Shown: positions 1 through 9,928 of the stretch, one piece after another
Numbering within the stretch: position 1 is the stretch's first letter
Layout of the letters: the number at the start of each line of letters is the position of its first letter
NCBI GenBank assembly: GCA_026874595.1
Contig: CM049322.1
Location: 27,284,340-27,348,339, forward strand
Source of the DNA: Sipunculus nudus
Taxonomy: Eukaryota > Annelida > Sipuncula > Golfingiida > Sipunculidae
Direction of reading: 5' to 3'
DNA: 64,000 nt
Translations under genes and position numbers: made by a program
The notes under the pieces: model-generated
Database searches by the model: none
Told to the model about the DNA's origin: nothing
The model's input: only the letters and a program-made list of their open reading frames with translations

Positions 1-1
1 G

Positions 2-3000
2 GTAACACTGCAAGATGTTCCACTTAAGTTCCTTGTGGATACAGGTTCACCTGTGTCAATACTTAGTGCTAGTGTGTATCATGACAAATTCCCTGAACAT
101 GTTCTGAACCATGCATCAATGACTCTGCGTACATACGATAAATCTCCAATATCGGTGGATGGAACCATTGACATTCCTGTCATTTTCAAGAACCGCACTA
201 CTATGGGACGATTTTTTGTTGTCAATGGTGGAGATTCATTACTTGGTCTTGATTTGATTGCCGCACTTCAGATGACTATTGCTCCGGCTCCTGAATCGCT
301 ACCCAGTTCTCAACAATCTGCTACAGTGAATCGTATTTCCACGATCGAAGAACTTAAACAGGATTTTCCGTCAGTCTTCAATGGCCTTGGCCATGCCTCA
401 AAGTTTCAGCATCGTTCAGTCCTTCGTGAAAATGCTATTCCGGTGTCGCATAAACCTAGGCCCGTACCATTTGCATTGGAAAGTGAACTTAAAGCTGAAA
501 TCGACCAGCTCTTGAATAATGGTGTAATTGAAGCAGTGGACCATGCTGAATGGGTTAGTCCCATTACTACTACGCGACGAAAGAATGGTAAATTACGAAT
601 GTGTGTAGACTTGCATTCAGTCAACAAAAACATTTACCCAGTGAAATACCCCTTGCCAAATATTGAAACGCTTTTCGCTTCAATCAGTCCACCAGCTTTT
701 ATCACTAAATTAGACATGAACTCTGCTTACCATCAGCTCCCATTGCACCCAGACACTAAACATCTAGTGACATTTACAACTCCATTTGGGTTATACCGTT
801 TTTGCAGAGGTGCATTTGGACTTGCAGACCTACCTGGTGGATTTCAGAAAATGATGGACATTGTACTCAGTGGCTGCTCAGGTACGTTTTGTTTTCTTAA
901 TGACATTGTAGTTATTGGTGATACAGAAGAACAGCATGATACACTGCTGTTAGAGGTAATTCAAAGACTTGATGCTAATGGATTAACTTTGAGTCCAGAA
1001 AAATGTCTGTTTAAACAGAGTAAAGTCGAATGGCTTGGATTCAGTATTTCCAAAGATGGTATCCAAATGACGTCAGAAAACATTGACGCAATAACTAAAT
1101 TAGTACCACCATCAAATCTGAATGAGCTACAAAGTGCTTTAGGACTGTTTAGCCATTACTCAAGATTCATATTCAACTTTTCTCAACGTGCTCAGCCATT
1201 ACGTAAACTTACACATCACGATGAGCCCTTGGAATGGACCCAGGAGGAGGCTTCTGCATTTGCTGATTTGAAAAACTGTCTTGTTAATGCTCCTGTACTC
1301 ACTTTTTACCATCCAGATTTTCCAACAGTTGTCACATGTGATGCATCCAATTACGCGCTAGGCGCTGAATTGTCTCAAGTGCAAGAAAATGGTGAGATTC
1401 GTTCAGTTGCATTCGCGTCTAAGGTACTGACTGATTGCGAAAGTAAATACAGTACTGGTGAAAAAGAAGCCTATTCTTGTGTTTGGTCTGTCCGGAAATG
1501 GGACCGCTACCTCAGAGGCCTTCAGTTTACTCTTCGTACAGATCATCAAGCATTAGTAGTTTTACTCCAATCCTCCGATGATAAAGGCCACAAACCTGCC
1601 AGGATTGCCAGATGGGCATCAACTCTTCTAGCTTACAACTTCACATTAGAATACAAGAAAGAATCCGCAAACATTGTCGCTGATACCCTTTCGCGCTTGC
1701 CCACAGAAAATAAAGTGGAGAGCACCACAGTTGAAATTGATTTCCTGCAGGAGGAATCTATCCTTTGCCTGCACATCACAGGTGCCATTGCTATTTCTAA
1801 AGACATTCTAAGTGCCGAAACTATCGCAGACCCCTTGCTCGCACTTGTACTTGAATATATCCAGCATGGTTGGCCCAGTAGAGCCAAGTGCCCAAAGGAT
1901 ATTGTGCCATTTTACAACATGCAAGAACACTTGTTTGTCTTTTCAGGAAACTGTATCGGACGTGAGAACAGAGCAGTAATTCCATACAGTCTCCGAAGTC
2001 ATTTTATGAAACTTGCCCATGAAGGTCACGTTGGCATTGTCAAAACAAAACAAAAGCTCCGTTCTTGGGCTTATTGGCCAGGACAAGACACTGACATTGA
2101 AACTTTTGTTCGCAATTGTGCTGCATGTGCAAACAGTGATAAGTCCGCTAAACCATCTACTGCTCCATTATCTCCACGAAAACCACCAAACGGACCATGG
2201 TTAGACTTGTCATTGGATATTCAAGGACCTTTTGAATCTGCTCCGAGAGGTATGAGATTTCTGGTTACTTTGACCGACTATTACTCCAAATGGCCAGAAT
2301 CTTGTGCTACTGATTCTATCACCACCAATGTTATTATTGACTTTCTTGTTTCCAGATTTGCTAATTGGGGCATCCCAGAATCCATCACAACTGACAATGG
2401 TGTTCAATTTACAAGCCATGCTTTTATTTCTTTTCTTAATAACAATTGTATAAAGCGCATACGTACTCCTCTGTACCATCCGATGGCTAATGGTGCTGTT
2501 GAGAGATTGAATGGAACAATTAAGAATTTGTTACAAACCAATATCAGAGATGGTAAACAGTGGTCGGATGCTTTACGTGATGTTCTGTATACTATTCGTT
2601 CCATGCCGCATGCCAGTACAAACTGCTCCCCACATTTCTTGATCACAGGGAGGGAGATGCGTACAAAGTTAACAGTGATGACACCTGACTCAGCGGCTGT
2701 ATCAACTCCAGTATCAGGTCATATGCAACAGAAACAGAACGAAATGAAACTTCGTTATGACCAGAACAACCGTGTTAAGCCAACAAGTTTTAGTGTAGGT
2801 GATACAGTAAGAATACACATAGGTGATATAAAACTTTGTGGTTGAAAGCTTAGATCACAATACTCAGAACCAACAGTAATTATTGCCATAGACAGAAACA
2901 TTGCTACAGTTTCAGATGGCAAACGTTGGCATGTAAACAGACTTGTGAAATACCACTGTCCTAAAGATCAGTCTTTTCAAAACAAACTTAGTTCCAGTAA

Positions 3001-3124
3001 TACTTATATTTGGACTTACAATAATGTACAACCACAACCTGTAACTGAAGAACAAGTACCAGTTGGGCGACCACAACGTGTTGTAAGACCTCCAACCTAC
3101 TTAAGAGACCATGTGTGTACTTAA
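2..3124 (+). pseudogene. Ty3/Gypsy retrotransposon pol (protease-RT-RNase H-integrase), 5' end off window, inactivated
   Basis: The frame is open from base 2, so the gene starts upstream of the window. In order it shows an aspartic protease (DTG at 38-46), a reverse transcriptase (first catalytic Asp in KLDMNSAYHQ near 713, active-site box near 890-904), RNase H (CDAS near 1337-1348) and integrase. The integrase has an HHCC zinc finger near 2018-2135 and DDE residues near 2216, 2393 and 2501; the last two are 35 residues apart, as in the family. This element type copies itself through RNA and inserts the cDNA. Two lesions are visible. The RT box reads FLND where active elements have YxDD, so one catalytic Asp is Asn. 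An in-frame TGA at 2843-2845 cuts off about 92 codons that continue in the same frame to TAA at 3122-3124, so this is a nonsense change rather than a frameshift. There is no intron and the codon use is even. The copy is probably fairly young but dead. Confidence 0.95.
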
Positions 3125-3181
3125 TGTGTTTAATCTGTTCTACACTTAAGGTTTTTACTTTAGTTCAAACTGAAGGGAATA

Positions 3182-3369
3182 TGTGGTGTATTGGACTGCC
3201 ATCTGGTGTGAGTGTTGAATACTACTTTTATAATACCGTTTATGTTACCGGACGAGATTACAGGATGTGACGCAGTCTCGGTCTGGCGGCACCATGTGTT
3301 AAGCTGTAGATTAAAGTTTATGAACTTCAGTTGGACTTTCTTGTATATTACTCGTACATAATAGTAACA
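3182..3369 (+). repeat. 3' LTR of the Gypsy element
   Basis: About 60 bp after the pol frame ends, a short purine run (GAAGGGAA) precedes a segment that starts TGTGG and ends GTAACA (TG...CA), about 188 bp. It holds ATTAAA at 3310-3315 as a likely polyadenylation signal and a TATAAT-like box near 3230. The matching 5' LTR is outside the window, so the ends are inferred from the TG/CA rule and from the resumption of a repeat known elsewhere in the window just after it. Confidence 0.6.
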
Positions 3370-4143
3370 ATTGGTTTTTAATGGAAAAATGAAGCTTTTT
3401 CATTAATATCTCGAAGGAATAAAGTATTATTGACCAAATTCTTGGAAAAGTAGGGGATTTTGGAGACATCTGACTGTATGGCAAATTTAAGGAACTGAGA
3501 GCAGAGGCTGGGGAGCTGAGCTCTAGCAAACTGCATAACACTAGCTTGATGTAGACAATATGTTACATGGTGCTTGAAAACTTGAATAAAACCTACAGTT
3601 TTTGACCAACTGGTGTTTACAGATGAAATGCTAACAAAACATGGTGTAAAAATTAAATCCACAGCAGTTATAGGAAAAAACCGTGCCATGGTCAAAGTTG
3701 GGCAAAATTTAAGGTACCAATTTTTATTTTTGCTAATATTTTAAAAAATTTAAAAGATTTTGATCTTATTTTGGGTATACACTTTAATTTTAATTAATTA
3801 AAGTTACATTACTGGAAAAAACCTTAGCTTTAACATGTTTTGTGTTAAGTGGTCAAATATTTTTCCTGAATTTTTACAAAATGCATTATGTTTGGGCCCA
3901 CAACTTTTTTAAATTATATAATACAGTCAGACCTTATTTCTGGCATGTACATAGGAATTATAGAGAGGAATATTTATGGTAAATATGAGGAGATCTTGGG
4001 GACATCTAACATTATGCCGAATTTTGGATTCCCAGATCTTACGGTTTCAAAACATGCCACATCTACGGATGGACGGACGGATGGACCATGGACAATGGAC
4101 CATGACTAAAGTTCAGATGACTTTTAGTCAGTTGAGCTAATAA
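3370..4143 (+). repeat. Helentron/pearl-like repeat, family 1 core with 3' hairpin end
   Basis: Right after the Gypsy LTR the sequence matches other copies at 14.0-14.4, 31.6-32.3 and 61.4-62.7 kb (shared landmarks: the GTGCCATGGTCAAA box and the 'ggggacatctaac' box). It ends with a GGAC/GGAT-rich microsatellite (about 4070-4090) and an imperfect hairpin ending GAGCTAA at about 4106-4140. The Gypsy element therefore sits in an older copy of this repeat. Confidence 0.7.
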
Positions 4144-4275
4144 TATATATTTAATTTATTAAATGAAATCAAATGCTGTAAAAAATGCAATAAAAAAAAC
4201 ATTATGTGGCTAAGAGTTATATGAAAAGATACATTTGACCAACAAAAAAATGTGTTGATGAAGTAAAAAGTTTGG

Positions 4276-4372
4276 ATGGAGGAAGGGAGGAGGAGGAGGA
4301 GGAAGAGAGAGAGAGAAAGAAGGAAAGAAGGAGAGAGAGAGAGAGAAAGAGAGATAGGGGGGGGGGGAGAAT
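4276..4372. repeat. GA-rich purine tract ending in poly-G
   Basis: About 100 bp of almost pure purine (GGA, GAGA, GAAA blocks) ending in a run of about ten G at 4358-4368. Simple repeat. The cytosine-rich complement could form triplex or quadruplex structure, but nothing else in the sequence suggests a role. Confidence 0.8.
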
Positions 4373-4379
4373 TCAACAG

Positions 4380-4785
4380 TGCTTAAAGGAAAAAAGTTGA
4401 CTAATAATTATTTATATTTAATAATAACCAGAGATGGACAGACAGAGCTGAACACTTTATGTCCTTATAAGATTCCAATAAAACTAATGGAAAAGTGCAC
4501 AGATGCAAGGGTTCAGTGGCAAGGGGGGGGGGGTGTTTAATGATAAAGAGTTACAAGACCTCTGCATATACACACACAGGATATGAAATTTAAGGTAACA
4601 GTGCTTACAGGAAGAAAAGTTTATTCATAATTATTAAACATTAAAACACAGAGATGGACAAACAAAGCCAATCACTTTATTTCATATTCTTCTGAGGCAG
4701 GAAAATAATGAACAAATGTTTTAATAAGATCCTCATTCTTTTTGTTACATCAACTTTTTTTTCAAGTATAAATTTTATACATTTT

Positions 4786-4847
<62 letters not shown>

Positions 4848-5560
4848 GACATATGTATCTGAATATATAAGCTGATTTATGATTCCAAATTGCATTCCCA
4901 TTTATCCCTAATATTGTCCAATAAAACACATTGTGTAAACACATATTTATTTTTTTGCCACAAAATATATATATTTTATCAATTTGCAAAACAATAAATA
5001 TCTGAAAATATAACTTAATTCCTGATGGGTTTAATTATATTTTAATTTGTTAAAATTATTAAAAAAGAAATAAAATTTGTTTGAATATGTTACATTTCCA
5101 CAACATGGCTTTATGGATTACTCCTTGATTTAGAACATTTTTGAACAAAGGAGTGGAAACCGCTTTAAAATTAACATTTTTTGCACTACACTTGGTGGTA
5201 GGGGGAGGGAGATATGAGGATAACTGTACCCCTGTGACCCCTGTTCCCCAAGTGACCCTAGCTAAGCTGAGTCAAGGGAGATGCCTGTGGAGTGAAGCCA
5301 TTACATAACATGGTTAGGCTGCATCTCTCACTGCAGACCACTGGACTGGGTTGGCTTGATGTAAACATCACTTAATATGATGTATGAAAACGTGAATAAA
5401 AGGTACCTTTTTTAACAAATCCCTTTCAAATTTCAGGTTTTATTGGATTGAAACCTTATATGTCCATCATGTGAAAACAAAAGCAAATATTATATATAAT
5501 ATTTATTTTGTACATTTACATGTACAGACATCAATAATGTGCAATAAAGTGAATAGATAA
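4380..5560 (+). repeat. Family 1 repeat copy with (AT)n
   Basis: Diverged copy of the family 1 core, including the CAGTGCTTACAGGAA box (4598-4612), the 'acacagagatggacaaacaaag' stretch (about 4650-4670) and the GTGAATAAAAG-like block near 5391. A (TA)n microsatellite lies at about 4789-4850. No coding potential seen. Confidence 0.6.
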
Positions 5561-5603
5561 CGGGGAAAAAAAGCAGTGCAAAGGCTATTTGACAGCCTTA
5601 AAA

Positions 5604-6194
5604 TTAATTTCCAGTTGACAGCTCTTCAGTTAGAGCTGTTATCGTAGTATAGTCTAGTGTCTGTATATCGAGCAAGCCATCGCGCAAAGAAATGGCTTCA
5701 TGAACGACCTCAACGAGGCACATCTGTGTTGTTGTCAATATATGTTTTATATTTCTATTATCTATGCTACAGATATTGCATTTCCTAACCTTATATTTGT
5801 CCATTAGATATGCAAAATTTTTACCAATACTACTTGACAAATCTGACAGTGCACGAGTAGATGCAAACTTCAATAATTTTTCATTGGATTTCAACATGTT
5901 TCTTAACATATTAATAAAGGGATTCTCTGACTGAGTTCTTAGATCTGTCTTCTTACTTATACCGTACAACACATATCTATGAGTAGTCCTCAGTAGCTGC
6001 CTCCTCAGTCCCTTATTGTACGCTACTGAAATTTGGTCAACGGCTTTACAATTTAGATCCCAGCACTGAGACCCGTAAAACAAGGTGCAGTAAGAGTTAA
6101 ATAACGTACATAATATTTCACTTGGTTTTCCAAAATTGCCAAATAAGGCATTTACTCTTCTATAGAAGTCACAACTTTTGGTCTCAATATCATT
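5604..6194 (-). pseudogene. 5'-truncated non-LTR retrotransposon, ORF2 C-terminal part
   Basis: On the minus strand the frame is open from 6194 to TAA at 5606-5604 (196 codons) with no proper Met start. Upstream it runs into a TGA at 6197-6195. The peptide begins with a segment like KSCDFYRRVNALFGNFGK, then LFYGSQCWDL and GLRRQLLRTTHRYVLYGI, the pattern of the thumb/C-terminal region of LINE reverse transcriptases (CR1/Jockey-like). The catalytic RT core is missing. After the stop there is a short 3' UTR and an AT-rich tail with AATAAA (about 5490-5530), so this is an ordinary 5'-truncated insertion. The exact clade is not certain. Confidence 0.75.
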
Positions 6195-6204
6195 TCAGAA
6201 AAAA

Positions 6205-6462
6205 ATGTGCCATATGGATGTCTGCCATGTAAACATGACTGTAGGTGGAGCAACCTGTATTTTGAATGGGAACTATCCAGTGTGTATACACATGCAAAAT
6301 TTCAGGTGGAAAAGTCAAACCACTGCCGAGATATGAGTGATTTTATCCCACAGCAGACAACAGAGATGGACGTTGTGCAAAAATTGTTGCAGGTGGCACC
6401 ACCAGTTTCTTGTATGATAAAGAGTTATGTGAGATCAAAACACATGCAAATTTTCAGGTCTT
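6205..6462 (+). repeat. Family 2 repeat (about 278 bp core), single unit
   Basis: One unit of the repeat found in tandem at 7.74-8.5 and 58.2-59.3 kb. Landmarks are the 'aagtcaaaccactgc' box, 'atatgagtgatttta' and the GGTGGCACCACC box at 6395-6405. Confidence 0.65.
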
Positions 6463-7640
6463 CTTATTTGCGGTGGTTTCAAATCTGCGATATTCGCGGT
6501 CACTCTCTGACCACGACATTGAAACCACACAGTTTTGAATGCATATATACCAGACCATGATCATTAATTTCAGAAGCTGCCAATAGTTTGCGGCAGTTGA
6601 GATTTATCTTCAGCTAAGAAGTGATGTCCATTGAGCCTGGTGCATATATGTTAAATGATTCAGGAAGAATGACAGGGCCCATTTAAAATAATGTCAGTTG
6701 GCTTAGATGGAAAAACCGGGACCCTTTGCAGGTGCGTGCTAATGCCGGATGACACGCACGGCAGTTTTTCCTGTCCCCCGGCATATGACTGGAAAGTGTC
6801 AATGCCCACTGGGCAGTAATATTTAAAATACGTCTAAAACCCCTTAAAAAAGGTTGCTTCGGGTGAAAAAGCTTCTGGATCCGCTTCTGCAAGTTAGATG
6901 ACATCCAGCACCGGTTAAAATGAATATTGAGGAAAAGGTACTCTTTCACATTGTGCTGTATTTAGTCATGTTAATGAATAAAATTTGCTACTAAAGTTGT
7001 GAACGTAGCCGCTAGGGTTGCGCCACCTTGTAACTGTATAAAGGACTAATTCTTTGAAATCATGACTCGCCAAACGATGCACGATTGGCTAGTGATGACG
7101 TAAATTTTGAATATATTAGAAACGTCACAATCATTTTGGGGGCAAAGTGCCGTAAAACAGTGGAATATTACATTTTGCTTCAGATTTTATCTGTGGAAAA
7201 ACTGAATACGGTTCCTTCTTCGACCTAAATGGAAGTAATTAGCAACATAAACGTCACTCAAATTATTCTTGGCACATTACTGCCTTTGATACTGAATCTA
7301 GGGGGCTACCTTAAAGCGTCCCTTGTTGGTTGAGCAGGTGATTACGACTAGACTTTTAAATAGCAGGAGTAAGATACCCTTATCAAGTTAGTTTCCCTAA
7401 ACAAACTTAATATACGGTTTTGTAGTAATAGGTTGGTTTCTCGACACACCTTTATAACATCTGAGTTGTTTTTAATGAACCTCGGCCCTGAACTAATTAC
7501 AGCCAGCGGGGTCAATGCTTCCCGCAGGCGTCGGCTCAGCCGTCTGTGAATGTTCGAACATGCGGACAGAGAAAAAGTAGACCTAGATAATAGTGAAATC
7601 ACAGGTTAATGAAATTAGTTTTGAAAATAAAATATACTAC
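6463..7640. other. No gene recognised
   Basis: Nothing codes here that I can support. Small inverted repeats occur at about 6730-6790 (GTGCGTG with CACGCAC, and ATGCCGG with CCGGCAT). The rest looks like non-coding sequence. Confidence 0.5.
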
Positions 7641-7644
7641 ATTA

Positions 7645-7741
7645 GACCAATGATAAAGCGCGAAAAAGGAACACCGTGAAACTTTTAAAAATATAAAAAC
7701 CGCAAAAATTCAGCCCCGCCAATTTAAAGGCAACCACAGTA
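7645..7741 (-). mobile_element. One end of a TA-target MITE (CTGTGGTTG family)
   Basis: The terminus CAACCACAG at 7731-7739 followed by TA matches the right end of the complete MITE at 63120-63549. The shared inner sequence holds 'cgcgaaa' and 'accgtgaaa' elements. The other end is not recognisable, so this copy is partial or decayed. Confidence 0.45.
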
Positions 7742-8545
7742 CATCAAACCAGTCTGGAGATATAAGCATGGATGTCTGCAGGGTGAACGTGAATGTAGGT
7801 GGTGCCACCTGTCATAAAATCAAGAAAGCTATCCAAGATGTATACACATGCCAAATTTCAAGTGAACAAGTCAAACCATTGCCAGGATATGAGTGATTTT
7901 AGCCCAAGTCAAACAAATAGATGGACACTGTGCAAAAATGGTTGCAGGTGGCACCACCAGTTTCTTGTATGATAAAGAGCTATGTGAGATCATAACCCAT
8001 GCAAATTTTCAGGAAGAAACGTCAAACCAGTCCTGAGATATAAGCATTGATGTCTGCAGCATGAATGTGAATATAGGTGGTGCCACCTGTCATAAAATCA
8101 AGAAAGCTATCCAGGATGTAAACGCATGCAGAATTTCAGGTGAATTAGTCAAACCACTGCAGAGATATGAGTGATTTTTACTCAAGGCAGATAAACAGAT
8201 GGACACTGTGCAAACATGGTTGCAGGTGGCGCCACCATTTTTTGTGTATGTTATAGAGCTATCCAAGGGCTACATTTGTACAAAAATTTTTTTCTGATTG
8301 GTCAAACAAGTCTGGAGATATGTGGGTTAATCTGTCAAAACAGACGCACAGATGGACGCACTGGAGAGAGGATAGGTCAGAGGTAAACCCAAAATGGTAA
8401 GGCACCAGTTCACATGTGACCAGATAATTGGGTCAATTTTCAGAAAATTGGTCCTGTGGTCTCAGAGGAGTTCTCCGGAAATGAACTCTGTGGCAGAACT
8501 CAGTCAAAAACACAGTATCTGCAAAACTTGGGGATACAATTATAC
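7742..8545 (+). repeat. Family 2 repeat, tandem units of about 278 bp
   Basis: Two and a half units spaced by about 278 bp, each with the palindromic box GTAGGTGGTGCCACCTGTC (7795 and 8073) followed by 'ataaaatcaagaaagctatcc'. The 3' part (8400-8545) matches 59105-59262, including the degenerate remains of a terminal hairpin that is intact at 59228-59258. An open stretch inside it is not judged to be a gene. Confidence 0.8.
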
Positions 8546-8779
8546 TGATAATACAAACTTAAAATCCATATGGATCTGTGATTTCCCATCCCCCTGTTAC
8601 ATAACTTGCTATTTCACAAATAATGGCACTATACCTCACATCTTTCCAGTTCTTTCCATTCTGCTTCAAGCAGAATGTCTTACATGTCTCTGTTGTCCAT
8701 ACTACCCAATTTACATCTTAGTTTATACCCTATTACCTCTGCCATATTTCACCACAACTGTATGTTCAAATTAACCAAG

Positions 8780-9500
8780 CTCGGACAACTGATGAACAAA
8801 TGTTCTGCTATATCAATAAATATTCTATGACATGAGAAACACTCCATTTCTCCTCCTTTGGGTATACTTCTTACTTATTTAAGAATACCATTTTTACAAT
8901 CAAGATTTCTCTTTGATATTAAATATAATGGACTAGGCTTAAAATCCTCATGAATACGAAAGGATCAACTGGCTTCTTTTTTATTACAGATTTTTCTTCT
9001 CATCTATGTCGAATTCATTTTTAAGGACTGCATTATTTTATTTTTGCATACATGTTTCGGAATAACTAACCAATTTAAGAGGAAATCAAATATATAATGT
9101 TCGAGCCTATATTTATGCAAGACAGATAAAATATCAGGAACATACCCCATCATATCTGATTTTGTCCCAATAACACTATGAAGTAACCTACAGATTAAAA
9201 TATATTTTGCTAAGTTGTCAGATGGCAAATCCATTAATGATCTGAGGAATCTTAATTTCTGCATCACAATTAATCTTTTAATGGGAATCCACCCCAACAA
9301 TCCCCTTGAAATCTCATTATGTGTACGTCTCTTAAGTCCCTGTATTAATCTTGCCGTTTATGTTTGTTGTATCTCTAACTGTGAGTATTCTGTTATAGTG
9401 AGATTATTCCACAACCCACAGCCATGTAGCACAGAAGGCAAGCACACCTTTTCCCATATGGTGGCAGATGTTAACAAATTAAGTCCTATTTTCTAAACAC
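8780..9500 (-). pseudogene. Non-LTR retrotransposon (LINE) C-terminal remnant
   Basis: Reading the minus strand from about 9500 gives VCLPSVLHGCGLWNNLT, then LEIQQ, a stop, ARLIQGLKRRTHNEISRG, LLGWIPIKRLIVMQKLRFL and LPSDNLAKYI. This is the usual run of the LINE ORF2 thumb and connection. Nearer 8870-8770 is FSCHR...AEHLFISCPSL, which resembles the C-terminal CxxC...H...C zinc-knuckle of these proteins. Stops and frame changes show it is dead. The N-terminal endonuclease and RT core are absent. Confidence 0.65.
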
Positions 9501-9629
9501 CAACACCACTTAATTATGCCATGAACTTCCCCCCAACTGCACAATTGATTTGTTCTTTCCTTCAACGAGAAACATGAGCATACTCAAATATGAGTAAACC
9601 CCCAATGTGTGCAACATGCAAGACTTCAA

Positions 9630-9928
9630 TGGGGGGGGGGGGGGTGGTGGAATGATGGGAGTTACATCTCTTTATTATCATAGTGTATACACATAGGATT
9701 TTCACTTAATTCAACAATGCTTACGTGAAAAAAAGTTCATTCACAATTACTAAATATTTAAAAAAAGACAGACTGGTAGACAAACAAAGCTGAAAATATA
9801 TTTTTTAATCTATTTCTTAATTTATTTATTATATAAAATTTTTTTAAAGTTTAACATCTGCAACAATACAAAACTGAATATACAAGTTGCTTTCAAATTT
9901 CAGACTTTTATAGCTTAAATCCATACAC
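9630..9928 (+). repeat. Family 1 repeat, left piece (split by the hAT-like insertion)
   Basis: Poly-G followed by 'agttacatctctttattatc' and the CAATGCTTACGTGAAAAAAA box. This continues collinearly at 12853 after the inserted element is removed. The last eight bases, CCATACAC (9921-9928), are repeated after the insertion. Confidence 0.65.
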
